Assembly: GCA_900547155.1 (NCBI GenBank)
Contig: URFH01000001.1
Coordinates: 109,829 to 173,828, forward strand
Direction: 5' to 3'
From: an uncultured bacterium
Lineage (GTDB): Bacteria; Cyanobacteriota; Vampirovibrionia; Gastranaerophilales; Gastranaerophilaceae
DNA: 64,000 nt
A program made the position numbers and the translations under genes. The notes below the pieces were generated by a model, which was not told the DNA's origin, did no database searches, and saw only the letters and a program-made list of their open reading frames with translations. This document shows, piece by piece, positions 33,749 to 43,110 of this stretch. Within the stretch, counting starts at the first letter, position 1. Every line of letters begins with the position of its first letter.

Positions 33749-34153
33749 ATGAAAAAAAATCTCTTATTTTTCTCAATTTTAATCACATCACTAATCAGCT
33801 GCCTGCCAGCCGCCTGCGCGCAAACAAACCCCGCCCAGACACAGGCTTATGCTTCATACCAGAGCTGCGTAAGACAATACCAGCTGCCTTTTGAAAAACT
33901 TTTTTACCTCGCGCTTTCCGCAGTAAATTCAAACAAATTTGAAATCCTTGAAATGCAGTCCAGAAACGGCTACATACTTTTTGAAAGCAATAATAAAGAA
34001 TTTTTGCTCAGCATAATGAAAAAAGACAACAAAACCTCATTTATAAAGCTCACTCCGGCGGACAATGATTACTATTTTTCCTCCTCAATACCCCAGCGAA
34101 TTTTTTCAACCATTGACCTGACCCTGAACAACCCTGTTCAGGAGATAAAATAA
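33749..34153 (+). CDS. small secreted protein (134 aa), unknown
   Basis: A signal peptide (hydrophobic core LLFFSILITSLISCLPA, cleaved near CAQ) precedes a mature domain of about 110 residues with alternating strands (NKFEILEMQSRNGYILFES). The cysteine context LISC is possible but weak for a lipoprotein. It starts three bases after polA, with GGAG in the polA end, so it is co-transcribed. No family was recognised. Confidence 0.6.
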   Translation: MKKNLLFFSILITSLISCLPAACAQTNPAQTQAYASYQSCVRQYQLPFEKLFYLALSAVNSNKFEILEMQSRNGYILFESNNKEFLLSIMKKDNKTSFIKLTPADNDYYFSSSIPQRIFSTIDLTLNNPVQEIK

Positions 34154-34179
34154 ACCGTTTACACTGCAAAATTCGCAAA

Positions 34180-34965
34180 TTATGAGCTTTTCAAAATCAC
34201 ACGCAAATTCTCCACCAGAGAATCCAAAATTCCTAAAATTTCATCATGCCTGCACTCAAAAAGCCTTGAAAAATCCTCCTCAAACCTTTCGGGCAGCTTG
34301 CTGCATAATTTCTTTGCATAAGCCATAAGCCGCTTTTCGCCGGGATGATAAACCCTGTTCAGTGCAAAAAGCACATCAAAATAACTCGCCAAAAACGCCG
34401 TCAGCCGGTGATTTACACTGATAAAATCGCGCCGTTTCAGTGCATTTTTTATCTGTTCATAAAAAGAAGCATATTTTTTATCTTTTAAAAGGATAAAATT
34501 CTTGTTAATAATCGCCTGCGCAAGCTCTTGCGGATATTCGGCAGAAATTTTCTTTTTTAAATCCCCGAACCATCCGTCACGGTCATAAAGCACCTCAGAT
34601 GAGGCAATATTGTGCAAAAAAGCCGTGGTATAGCCCAGCCACGCGGTTTTCTCGTCATAAACGCTCTTTATAACCCCCTCAATCCATTCAGGATTGCGAT
34701 ACATGATATCCAGCCCCTTATTTGAATCCGCAATAATCATCTCATCACCGGTTTCCCAGTACCTGTTGTCCAAAGAGGGCGATTTTGCGTACTTTTCAGC
34801 GATACATTGCCTTATTTTTAGAGGAATTTCCTCCTCCGTGTAAATGTAAACATCAAAATCCGAATCCTCATCGGCAGTGCCCGACGTAACCGAACCTGCG
34901 AGCGCAATCGCCTTAACAGACGGAATTTTAGAAAATTCGTAAATAATCTTTTCAAAATCTGACAT
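34180..34965 (-). CDS. nucleotidyltransferase, DUF4037-like (261 aa)
   Basis: The motif ALAGSVTSGTADEDSDFDV (residues 21-39) is the G-S-x9-D-x-D signature of the Pol-beta-type nucleotidyltransferase fold, and a third acidic residue appears in KGLDIMYR (about 83). The helical C-terminal half with YASFYEQIKNALKRRD and NHRLTAFLASYFDVLFA fits DUF4037. Such enzymes often add a nucleotide to small molecules, for example aminoglycosides; the substrate here is unknown. The ribosome site is AAGGGTG. The gene stands alone. Confidence 0.7.
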   Translation of the reverse strand: MSDFEKIIYEFSKIPSVKAIALAGSVTSGTADEDSDFDVYIYTEEEIPLKIRQCIAEKYAKSPSLDNRYWETGDEMIIADSNKGLDIMYRNPEWIEGVIKSVYDEKTAWLGYTTAFLHNIASSEVLYDRDGWFGDLKKKISAEYPQELAQAIINKNFILLKDKKYASFYEQIKNALKRRDFISVNHRLTAFLASYFDVLFALNRVYHPGEKRLMAYAKKLCSKLPERFEEDFSRLFECRHDEILGILDSLVENLRVILKSS

Positions 34966-35027
34966 TTTTCACCCTTTAATTACAAGAAAATCTTTTTGTA
35001 TGCTATAAGTTTATTATAGGATATTTT

Positions 35028-35873
35028 ATGAAAAAGTTTATCGTCTTAATATTTATAATTATACTGGCAAATTCCGTAACAGCCGCAGAGATCGGGCTTG
35101 ACGGGGTAGAAAAAAACAAAATTAAAATGACCCCCAAAGTCACCCATGACGAAAAAAACCTGCTTATGGACAAAGATAAGGCAATGAAAGAACTCCTTGC
35201 CCAGCAGCAGAAAAAAGACCTTGAAGATATTGAAAACCTCTGGCAATCAACTGTCGAAAACAACAATATTATCAAATTCGCCATGCGCAAACTCTCCGCA
35301 CCGCCCGAACAGCAGAGATTTCATTCATCATTGATGGCAAAATCCGTTTCAGCCTTGATAAGCGGTGCATCCTTTGTTCCATCGCTTTTCGGCTCAAACT
35401 ACATGGTACAATCCGCCTCATACGCAACAGGGCGCCTCGCAAACAGCTATCTAAACAACAAAAACAACCCGCAGGAAACCCCGATGACGGACACAGAGCT
35501 GATTGAGCTCGCCGGAATGATTGAATCCCTGCAAGATACGATTATAAACTCCTATTACAACTATAAAGCGGTTCTTGTCCAGATAAAAGAAACCCGCCAG
35601 CAGCTTGTTTTGTACAACAAAAACTACTCGGAAGCCCTGAAAAATAACGACGAGATGGAAATAGTTGTTTCCTCGTCAATGTATGATGACCTGCTTTACG
35701 AAGAATACCGCCTTATGCAGCAGGCGAAAAAATATCAGATGGATTTGCAAAGACTTGCGGGCAAAAAAACGGTTGAAAACCTGAATCTCTATCAATACGT
35801 CTTCAAAGACGAACTTTTCAACCCGAATGAGCCTAAAAACCAGCCTAAAACAGCAGATGGAGGCAAAAAATGA
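35028..35873 (+). CDS. exported alpha-helical protein, copy 1 of a pair (281 aa)
   Basis: A signal peptide (FIVLIFIIILANSVTAA) leads into a helical protein. The central segment ALISGASFVPSLFGSN is hydrophobic and glycine-rich, and the second half (MIESLQDTIINSYYNYKAVLVQIKETRQQL, DDLLYEEYRLMQQAKKYQMDLQRLAG) resembles the long helical hairpin of TolC-type proteins. It overlaps the next gene by four bases (ATGA), and the two products are similar in layout, so they likely arose by duplication and act together in the envelope. The exact family is uncertain. Confidence 0.55.
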   Translation: MKKFIVLIFIIILANSVTAAEIGLDGVEKNKIKMTPKVTHDEKNLLMDKDKAMKELLAQQQKKDLEDIENLWQSTVENNNIIKFAMRKLSAPPEQQRFHSSLMAKSVSALISGASFVPSLFGSNYMVQSASYATGRLANSYLNNKNNPQETPMTDTELIELAGMIESLQDTIINSYYNYKAVLVQIKETRQQLVLYNKNYSEALKNNDEMEIVVSSSMYDDLLYEEYRLMQQAKKYQMDLQRLAGKKTVENLNLYQYVFKDELFNPNEPKNQPKTADGGKK

Positions 35874-36757
35874 TAAAAAAACTGTTTTCACTCCTCATTT
35901 TGCTGGGCTGCTTTGCACAAACAGCTTTTTCAATAACAATCGACGAAATGACAACCCCCAAACCGCCGGCAGAACGCCTCGGAACCGGTCACACGCCCGA
36001 AAAAGCATACAAAGTTGTTGAAAGCAGCAAAAAAGAAATAAAAACAAAAGACGCAGCCTATAAAGAAAACACAGGCGCAAAAGATTTAACTTATGCGGAT
36101 TTAAGCCTGAAAAAAATCGCAAAAGAAGTTGCCGATGACGCAGAATTTGATTCAGGAAACACCGTCAACGACATAAAACTACTCTGGGTCGGCGCAGCGC
36201 AGCACAGCGAAACTGTAAAATTCATTATTTATAAACTTTCCAACCCCGACGAAGATAAACCCGACAAAAACATAGTAAAAAAAATAATTAAACCGATTGC
36301 AACCGCAGGAAGCCTCGCCGGAATAGGCGTCGGCAATCCTGTTGCCGCAATCGGCGCTTTAATGGGCAGCTCGGTGCTCGGAAATTTTGCTACAAGCGAA
36401 AAAGAATTAAATTACCGGTTCACAAAAGTAAATGACGCAGACATGGTTGTTTTGATACGAAAAATCGAAGAACTACAAAGAAAAATCTGCAATTACTATT
36501 TTGACTACATGTCCGCGCGCGGCGCGCTTATGAAAACAGACGAAATCGTGCTAAAACGCCAAAAACAATTCAACACAATCTCCGAAACCGGCTCGCGTGA
36601 ACAAATTCTCCTTGCTGACGCATATTACAGAGCTGCTTTGCAAAAACAAAACACAGCAAAATCCGATTTTCTCTCAAAACGCGCAGCACTTGAACAAACA
36701 GTCGGAATGGAAACAATGGCGGAGTTTGAAGACCTCCTCAGCCACCGCGGTGAATAA
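35870..36757 (+). CDS. exported alpha-helical protein, copy 2 of a pair (295 aa)
   Basis: A signal peptide (LFSLLILLGCFAQTAFS) is followed by a charged segment, a glycine-rich hydrophobic middle (TAGSLAGIGVGNPVAAIGAL) and a long helical hairpin (IEELQRKICNYYFDYMSARG..., LLADAYYRAALQKQNTAKSD) like one repeat of an outer-membrane efflux protein. No beta-barrel strands are visible, so it cannot be a complete TolC. It is translationally coupled to the paralogue upstream and converges on trkH with only eight bases between. Confidence 0.55.
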   Translation: MIKKLFSLLILLGCFAQTAFSITIDEMTTPKPPAERLGTGHTPEKAYKVVESSKKEIKTKDAAYKENTGAKDLTYADLSLKKIAKEVADDAEFDSGNTVNDIKLLWVGAAQHSETVKFIIYKLSNPDEDKPDKNIVKKIIKPIATAGSLAGIGVGNPVAAIGALMGSSVLGNFATSEKELNYRFTKVNDADMVVLIRKIEELQRKICNYYFDYMSARGALMKTDEIVLKRQKQFNTISETGSREQILLADAYYRAALQKQNTAKSDFLSKRAALEQTVGMETMAEFEDLLSHRGE

Positions 36758-36764
36758 ATCAGCT

Positions 36765-38216
36765 TTATCTAATCTTCCAAAAATCAGGATGGAGCATTGC
36801 CAAAAACGGAATTAATTCCAGCCTGCCGACAATCATATTTGAAATACAAATTACCTTGGAAAGCGGGTGCAAAACATCAAAATTCCCCATAGGCCCGATT
36901 ACACCGAATCCGGGGCCGATATTTCCCAGCGTTGCAATGCTTCCGGTTACGCCAATAAGCGTGTTTTTTTCAATCAATGAAATCAAAAATGCAGAAACTG
37001 CGAAAATTACATAATAAAAAACAATAAAAGCCATCATCTGCGCACCAACATCGGGCGCAACTATTGTTTTGTTGAGTTTTATAGGAAAAACCCCCGACGG
37101 ATGAAGAATTCTGGCGATTTCACGCCGCAAATACTTAAACATAAACGCAACCCTTACAACCTTCAAACCGCCTGCCGCAGAACCCGCACAGCCGCCCACA
37201 AACATCAAAACAAACAACAGCAATTTTGCGTCCAGCGTCCATTTCGCATAATCCACAGACCCGAAACCTGCCGTAATTATGACGCTCACAACCTGAAAAA
37301 ATGCGTCCGTTACTGCTTTAAACGGCGGATATGAATTATGAGCATACAAAACAAATGCAATAAGCGCGCTAAAAGTAAAAATTATTGCAAAATAAAGCTT
37401 GAATTCATCATTTTTCCAGAAAAGTAAAAGATTTTTCTGGGTAAAAGCGCTGTACATCAAAGAAAAGTTCGTACCTGCAAAAAACATGAAAATCGCAACA
37501 ATCCAGACAACCGCAGTTGAGTGATAACCCATAATACTTGCCGCATTAGGCGAAAAACCTCCGCCTGCAATTGAAGAAAACGAATTGCAAAAAGCGTCAA
37601 ACAAGGGCATTCCCGCTAATTTCAAAAATATTATCTCAAGAATCGTCAAAACAACATACAATCCCCACAATGCAGTCGCTGTATGACGGATTCTGGGAGT
37701 AATTTTGTCCTCGGTAGGGCCCGGAGCCTCCGCAAAAAACATCTGCCGCCCCGCAACCGCAAACTGGGGCAATACAGCAATAAACAGCACGATAATCCCC
37801 ATACCGCCCATCCACTGGCTCATTGAACGCCAGAAAAACAACGCATGCGGATAATCATAACTCGTTAAAATAGTCGCACCCGTCGTTGTAATCCCGGAAA
37901 CCGCCTCAAACAACCCGTTAAGAACCGAAAATCCGTAAAAATAATACGGAATTGCCGCAATAACCGCAAACATGCACCACGCAGCCGCAACAATAAAAAG
38001 CGCTTCCGATTTTTTGATGTCATTCAGGCTCTCAAAAGTCGAGGATTTTTTTCTGAAAAACAAACTTAAAACAATTGAAACAAAAGAAGCCGTAACAAAC
38101 GGCACAATTGAAGAATAATCGTTATAATAAATTGCAACAGCCGCAGGCGCCAGTATTACCAGCCCAATGCAGCGTAAAATCAAACCTAAAGCTATAAAAA
38201 CATAAGTTAATCTCAT
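36765..38216 (-). CDS. trkH: Trk potassium uptake protein TrkH (483 aa)
   Basis: An integral membrane protein with about ten hydrophobic segments and the repeated M-P-M pore loops of the Trk/Ktr family. Selectivity-filter regions are seen as SGITTTGATIL (about 106), SSIAGGGFSPN (about 217), ITAGFGSVDY (about 316) and ATLGNIGPGFG (about 431). It imports K+ together with the TrkA regulator encoded just upstream; stop and start share one base. The length is normal. Confidence 0.9.
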   Translation of the reverse strand: MRLTYVFIALGLILRCIGLVILAPAAVAIYYNDYSSIVPFVTASFVSIVLSLFFRKKSSTFESLNDIKKSEALFIVAAAWCMFAVIAAIPYYFYGFSVLNGLFEAVSGITTTGATILTSYDYPHALFFWRSMSQWMGGMGIIVLFIAVLPQFAVAGRQMFFAEAPGPTEDKITPRIRHTATALWGLYVVLTILEIIFLKLAGMPLFDAFCNSFSSIAGGGFSPNAASIMGYHSTAVVWIVAIFMFFAGTNFSLMYSAFTQKNLLLFWKNDEFKLYFAIIFTFSALIAFVLYAHNSYPPFKAVTDAFFQVVSVIITAGFGSVDYAKWTLDAKLLLFVLMFVGGCAGSAAGGLKVVRVAFMFKYLRREIARILHPSGVFPIKLNKTIVAPDVGAQMMAFIVFYYVIFAVSAFLISLIEKNTLIGVTGSIATLGNIGPGFGVIGPMGNFDVLHPLSKVICISNMIVGRLELIPFLAMLHPDFWKIR

Positions 38217-39544
38217 TATTTCCTAAAAAATTCCTTAACTCTCGCGCAGTTTTCTTCGTTTGTAAACACCATCAGCTGGTCACAGGGCTTAACAACGGTC
38301 GTGCCTTTCGGAATAATAACCTGCATACCCCGCTGAATGATTGCAATAATCGCTTTTGCCGGAAGATTCAAATCCATAATCCGGCGCTCCTGAAATTCGG
38401 GAGAAATATTTGTTTCGATGATTCTGCCCTGCCCCTGTTCAACAGTAGCAAGGATTTCCACATCTGTTTCAATCAAATCATTTTTAATCTCATTTATTGA
38501 AGCCTCTTTTGGCGAAAGCGCAACATCAATGCCGACTTTTTCAAAAAGCGCAATATTTGCCGACTTAGAAACCCTTGTAATAACGCGTTTTGCCCCGAGC
38601 TGCTTAACAAGAAGCGAACAGAGCAGGTTTTTTTCATCATTGTTCGTAACGCTGATAACAACATCAGAAAGCGCAATATCCTCTGACTCCAAAAGCTCAA
38701 GATTCGTGCCGTCACCGTATAAAACGAGCGTGGATTTTAACTCCTCCGTTAAATCTTCGCAGCGTTTGTAATCACGTTCAATGATTTTTGTCCGGATTCC
38801 GACTTTTTCAAGATTCTGCGCCAGCATAAGCCCGACACTTCCGCCGCCGATGATGGATGCGGTTTTGACTTTTGAAGTATTTTCAAAAATCATATTCGCA
38901 AGAATATCCAGCGAGGTTGATGAGCCCATAAAAATGACTTTGTCGTTCAGCTCAAACGCAGTTTCGCCGTCCGGAATAAAAAGTTTGCAATCCCGCGTAA
39001 TCCCCACGACAAGAGTATCTTCAGGAAATCTGCAATCCTTGAGTTTTTTGCCTAAAAGCTCCGAATTTTCTTTAATTCTGTATTCCAGCAGCCTTGCTTT
39101 GCCCTGTGCAAAATTTTCAACATCAACAGCCTCGGGAACAGTAATAATTCTAAAAATTTCCTGCGTCAAAAGCTCTTCCGGCCAGATAATAAAGTCAATC
39201 ATTTCATATTTTGTGTTTTTCAAAAGCTTCATTGACTCAATATATTCCGGCGTGCTCACAAAACAAACCGTTTTTGCGCAGCTGAGCCTGCTTACGGTAA
39301 GGCAGGCAACAATATTTGCCTCATCAAACTGCGTACAGGCAATAAAAATGTCAGCATCTTCAATATTTGCCGATTTTAGCGTGTTAATATTAGAACCGTT
39401 GCCTTCAATATAGCTTATATCGAGCTTGCCGAGCGCAGCTGTCTTATTTTCTTCCTTGTCGATTATGGTAATGTCATGGTCTTCAAAGAATTCCGTTGCA
39501 ATAAGATAGCCTATCTCACTGGCACCAAAAACAACAATTTTCAT
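38216..39544 (-). CDS. trkA: Trk potassium transporter regulatory subunit TrkA (442 aa)
   Basis: Two RCK/TrkA-N units are present, each with a Rossmann motif (VVFGASEIGYLIATEF at residue 3, ASIIGGGSVGLMLAQNL at about 225) and a TrkA-C domain (EYRIKENSELLGKKLKD; DLNLPAKAIIAIIQRG). Binding of NAD(H) or ATP gates the TrkH channel from the cytoplasmic side. The trkA-trkH order with a one-base overlap shows a coupled operon. The ribosome site is weak (GGAATG). Confidence 0.92.
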   Translation of the reverse strand: MKIVVFGASEIGYLIATEFFEDHDITIIDKEENKTAALGKLDISYIEGNGSNINTLKSANIEDADIFIACTQFDEANIVACLTVSRLSCAKTVCFVSTPEYIESMKLLKNTKYEMIDFIIWPEELLTQEIFRIITVPEAVDVENFAQGKARLLEYRIKENSELLGKKLKDCRFPEDTLVVGITRDCKLFIPDGETAFELNDKVIFMGSSTSLDILANMIFENTSKVKTASIIGGGSVGLMLAQNLEKVGIRTKIIERDYKRCEDLTEELKSTLVLYGDGTNLELLESEDIALSDVVISVTNNDEKNLLCSLLVKQLGAKRVITRVSKSANIALFEKVGIDVALSPKEASINEIKNDLIETDVEILATVEQGQGRIIETNISPEFQERRIMDLNLPAKAIIAIIQRGMQVIIPKGTTVVKPCDQLMVFTNEENCARVKEFFRK

Positions 39545-39774
39545 ATAACTACATTCCTTAATTTAGCGTTTAGAATTATGTAGATATTAAGCCAAATACA
39601 GATTATTTACAATACATTACCCCGCATAAATTCTCCACAGCAAAAAGAATATTATAAACTTTTTACGCAAAATTTGATAATTCCCTAAAAAACAAAAGAA
39701 ATTACAACACATTTGCCCATGTTTGTTTTACAATATTGCATTATAAAGAAATAAATTAACTTGAGGAGAATAAG

Positions 39775-40899
39775 GTGGATTTAACAGTACTAACAATAGA
39801 CTTTTTGAAAGTTTTAAGCAATATATTCGGAAGCTACGGGATGGGAATCATCGCCCTGACCGTGATAATAAGACTTGCCCTCTGGCCGACAAGCGTTTCA
39901 CAGCAGCGTTCAATGAAAACAATGCAGCTTCTCCAGCCAAAAATGAAAGCTATCCAGGACAGGTACAAAAACGACCCGCAAACTGCGCAGCGAAAAATGA
40001 TGGAGTTCTACAAAGAACATAATTTCAACCCCATGGCCGGCTGCCTGCCTATGCTTATCCAGCTTCCTATTTTTATCCTTTTATATTCGTCTTTGATGAG
40101 CCCGCAGTTCATTTCAATGGCAGGCCAATCGAATTTTCTGTTCATAAATCGTCTTGACGCAACCTTGAAAGGCAATGCAGGCGTTTCTAACGACGGAAAA
40201 TTCTCCGTTTCGCCCAACGACAAATTTACAGTCGGCAAAAAAATAAAATTCTACGCAGGAAACGAAGAACTCGGCGAAATAAAACTTAAAAAGAACAATG
40301 TGGACGTTCTCGGAAAAATCACCCCCGGCGAACCGATTGATATGAAAATCAGCCGCGACAACCTTAACGGTGATTACTCACAATTGAAAAAAATCACCGA
40401 AGTAAAAGCAATTGTAACCGATAACAGCACAAGAGAAGTCGAAGATGTCACATTTAAATCCGATGGCGACCTGCTTATTGCCCATGTTCCGACAATTGCA
40501 GCAAAAACCGCTTTCCACTATGACGTATTTATTCTTATCGTGATATTCGGTATTACAATGTTCCTGTCGCAAAAAATAATGACACAGGTGAACAAAACAG
40601 CCCAGATGGATCCCCAGCAGGAAGCAATGCAAAAAACAATGGGAACAATGATGCCTGTAATGCTTACGGCAACTTTCCTTTTCTTCCCGATTCCGGCTGG
40701 TGTTTTGCTCTATCTTATTGCCAGCAACATCGTAATGGTCGCTCAAACCATTATAATCAATAAACAGCTCGAAAAAGAACAGGGCATCAAAAAAGCCGCA
40801 AAATCCATGCCCGTTGACAATACAGAAATAGCAAATTCCAAACCGGTAAAAGCAAAAGAAGTCAAAAATATAGAAAAAGAAGAAAAACCGGCAGAATAA
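39775..40899 (+). CDS. yidC: membrane protein insertase YidC, cyanobacterial layout (374 aa)
   Basis: The start is GTG at 39775 behind GAGGAGAATAAG. The core has the first helix pair (FGSYGMGIIALTVIIRLALW), the cytoplasmic hairpin (QRSMKTMQLLQPKMKAIQDRY) and NPMAGCLPMLIQLPIFILLYSSL. An insertion of about 120 residues (115-240, strand-rich, FTVGKKIKFYAGNEELGEIKL) precedes the last three helices (DVFILIVIFGITMFLSQ; PVMLTATFLFFPIPAGVLLY). The large N-terminal periplasmic domain of E. coli YidC is absent. The inserted domain in this place is known from cyanobacterial and chloroplast-related YidC, which supports the proposed lineage. rnpA and rpmH are not adjacent. Confidence 0.9.
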   Translation: MDLTVLTIDFLKVLSNIFGSYGMGIIALTVIIRLALWPTSVSQQRSMKTMQLLQPKMKAIQDRYKNDPQTAQRKMMEFYKEHNFNPMAGCLPMLIQLPIFILLYSSLMSPQFISMAGQSNFLFINRLDATLKGNAGVSNDGKFSVSPNDKFTVGKKIKFYAGNEELGEIKLKKNNVDVLGKITPGEPIDMKISRDNLNGDYSQLKKITEVKAIVTDNSTREVEDVTFKSDGDLLIAHVPTIAAKTAFHYDVFILIVIFGITMFLSQKIMTQVNKTAQMDPQQEAMQKTMGTMMPVMLTATFLFFPIPAGVLLYLIASNIVMVAQTIIINKQLEKEQGIKKAAKSMPVDNTEIANSKPVKAKEVKNIEKEEKPAE

Positions 40900-40929
40900 T
40901 CGCTTAACATAAAACAGAGGACTAAAGAA

Positions 40930-41502
40930 ATGAACGAAAAAGCTAAAAAAGCACTGGATTCGCTCATAGAAGGCAACAAAAACTTTGTAAACGGAATTTC
41001 AACAGCAAAAAACAGAACCGTTGAAACCTTAAAAGCCCTCCAAAACGGCCAATCGCCAATTGCGTGTGTTTTGACATGCTCCGATTCAAGGGTTGTTCCG
41101 GAATTAATATTTGACAAAGGGCTGGGTGATCTTTTTGTTGTCCGCGGAGCCGGCGCGGTTATCGGGCCCAATATTTTAGAATCAGTTGAATATGCTGTTG
41201 CAAAATTAAAAGTACCGCTCGTAATAGTAATGAGCCATGACGATTGCGGGGTAATGAAAGCAGCAAAAAGCACCTATCCGGCAGAACCGGAAAAATTCGG
41301 CCTGCTGATAAAATCAGTATACGAAATTATCGACCACGAAACCGAATGCTACAACGAACTCGCACTCGATTACACGCTCGTAAAAAAAAGAAAGCTCCTA
41401 AAACGCTCCGAACTCCTGCGAAAAGCCTACGCAGCAGGCGAACTCGATATTGTCAGAGCTTATTTTAAATTTGATATGGGCGAAGTAAAAATATTGGATT
41501 AA
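40930..41502 (+). CDS. beta-class carbonic anhydrase (190 aa)
   Basis: The zinc ligands are seen in CSDSRVVPE (Cys at about 46, with the Asp-Arg dyad) and SHDDCGVMKAA (His and Cys, about 103-107), the diagnostic pattern of beta carbonic anhydrases, which interconvert CO2 and bicarbonate. The length is typical of the short bacterial type. A ribosome site (AGAGGA) precedes the ATG. It follows yidC by 30 bases and may share its transcript; a terminator comes right after the stop. Confidence 0.9.
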   Translation: MNEKAKKALDSLIEGNKNFVNGISTAKNRTVETLKALQNGQSPIACVLTCSDSRVVPELIFDKGLGDLFVVRGAGAVIGPNILESVEYAVAKLKVPLVIVMSHDDCGVMKAAKSTYPAEPEKFGLLIKSVYEIIDHETECYNELALDYTLVKKRKLLKRSELLRKAYAAGELDIVRAYFKFDMGEVKILD

Positions 41503-41507
41503 AAATT

Positions 41508-41538
41508 AAAAGGTTCTGTAAAAATCAGAACCTTTTTT
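41508..41538 (+). terminator. terminator after the carbonic anhydrase gene
   Basis: AAAAGGTTCTG and CAGAACCTTTTTT-type arms pair around TAAAAAT. The remaining gap from 41539 to about 41950 is A/T-rich and shows no credible gene. Confidence 0.8.
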
Positions 41539-41950
41539 AATTAAAATTTAACAAATCTATAAACCCTATCTCCTCAAGGCACGCAGCCTCCCAAAAATTT
41601 TTTTGCTTTTTTAAGCTTTTAATGTTTTTTGCTGAAATCTCTCAGCTTTTACAGAAAATTCTGTTAAAAAAAATCCAATTCCTAATCTTTTTCTTTTTTC
41701 CAAATCCTTTGGTTCAACTCCTTCAGACATTTTTTTGAATTATCCCCAATTCTTTTGCCCGACATCAAACCTTGTGCCATCACTCCTTTCGTTGGTTCGT
41801 TTTAATTATCATAACTTCGTAAAAATTTCACTACAAGAAATTGTTTGTAAAATTAGTTTTACAATTGACCATGCCCGTTCTCTTAGAATAATTGCAAGAG
41901 AATTTACATTCTTAATTAAGTTATATTAATATCAATTCCAAACAAAATTT

Positions 41951-42170
41951 CATTACTGTTTGTCATTCTGAACTTGTTTCAGAATCTCCGGCGAAGCCGG
42001 TCATAATCAAAGTTTCGGACTTGATTTTTCATCCAGCGCGCTGATAATTTCAAACAAAATTTCACATTGTTTGTCATTCTGAACTTGTTTCAGAATCTCC
42101 GGCGAAGCCGGTCAAAATCAAAGTTTCAAACTTGATTTTTCATCCAGCGCGCTGATAATTTCAAACGCAA
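41951..42170. repeat. 111-base tandem duplication covering a gene end and a dispersed repeat
   Basis: The unit occurs twice with a 111-base offset (for example TTGATTTTTCATCCAGCGCG at 42021 and 42132). Each unit holds the dispersed palindrome GTCATTCTGAACTTGTTTCA (41962 and 42073), with CCGGCGAAGCCGG, and the last 17 codons of the reductase gene, so a non-functional copy of the gene's 3' end lies beyond the real stop. Confidence 0.8.
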
Positions 42171-43041
42171 TTTTATTATAAGGCGTTGGAATATTAAATT
42201 TTTCCCCCATTTCAACAACTTTCCCGGCAAAAATCTCAACCTCTGTTTTGCGCGCCGCTTCTACATCCTGAAGCATTGATGATTTTGTTTCGGGCAGCAT
42301 TGAATTTATAATTTCCAAAGCTTCATCGAGCATTTTTTCCGTATTTTTTACACCGGAAACTTCTGCAATTTTTTGCGCTTCTTTCATGAAATTTTTCGCA
42401 AGATTCATGGCTTTTTCTGAATTTTGAAAGAGTTTGTAAGCCCCGCCAAGTATCGCCGAGGCTTGATTTGTGCCGACATTAACAAGAAATTTTTTCCACA
42501 TTGAATATTCCATATCTTCCGGAATCGAATAATCAATTTTTGTTTCATCAAAAAGATTTTTTACTGCTAAAACTTTTTGAGAAAATTCAGAATTTTCTTT
42601 TTCTCCAAACACAATCTCACCCACCCCGTCAAAGGTAATTTCAGAGCCTTTGCGGGTGCTTGTGTGGCCGACAAAATACGAAAATAAAAGTTTTTCCCAA
42701 CCATAAAATGAAGCCAAATATTCCTCGCTCGAAATTCCGTTCAACAAAGAAAGAATTATCGTATTTTCATCAACAAAATTTTTAATCGAAGCCGCAGCGT
42801 CAACCAGTCCGCTATTTTTCACGGAAATTATAATCAAATCAGCCTTAAAATTTTTCTCATCCGGCAAAATAAAATCAAAATCGCATTTTTTCCCGTTAAA
42901 AATTACCGGATTTTTTTTGTAACGCTCAATTCTTTTTTCGTCGGCAAGAATTTTAAGATTTGTACAGCCTTTTAATTTTTCCGCATAAATCGTTCCAATT
43001 GCGCCCAGACCGCAGATTATGACGTTATTAATTTTGTTCAT
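42118..43041 (-). CDS. 2-dehydropantoate 2-reductase family protein (307 aa)
   Basis: The NADP-binding motif ICGLGAIGTIYAEKL (residues 9-23), LIIISVKNSGLVDAA (about 70) and the conserved lysine region MWKKFLVNVGTNQASA (about 185) place it in the ApbA/PanE family. It reduces ketopantoate to pantoate in coenzyme A synthesis, or a related 2-keto acid. The C-terminal helical domain is complete. AAGGGGAG precedes the ATG. Because other family members act on different substrates, panE is likely but not certain. The gene end is duplicated downstream. Confidence 0.75.
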   Translation of the reverse strand: MNKINNVIICGLGAIGTIYAEKLKGCTNLKILADEKRIERYKKNPVIFNGKKCDFDFILPDEKNFKADLIIISVKNSGLVDAAASIKNFVDENTIILSLLNGISSEEYLASFYGWEKLLFSYFVGHTSTRKGSEITFDGVGEIVFGEKENSEFSQKVLAVKNLFDETKIDYSIPEDMEYSMWKKFLVNVGTNQASAILGGAYKLFQNSEKAMNLAKNFMKEAQKIAEVSGVKNTEKMLDEALEIINSMLPETKSSMLQDVEAARKTEVEIFAGKVVEMGEKFNIPTPYNKIAFEIISALDEKSSLKL

Positions 43042-43110
43042 TTTTCTCCCCTTTTGTAAAATTATACATCATACAGCTCAATTCATGGTTTTTTTGAAAA
43101 AATTTTAGAA

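Noticed and set aside
41735..41929. A 64-residue protein in the gap after the carbonic anhydrase gene
   Set aside because: No ribosome site, A/T-rich composition and no recognisable features.
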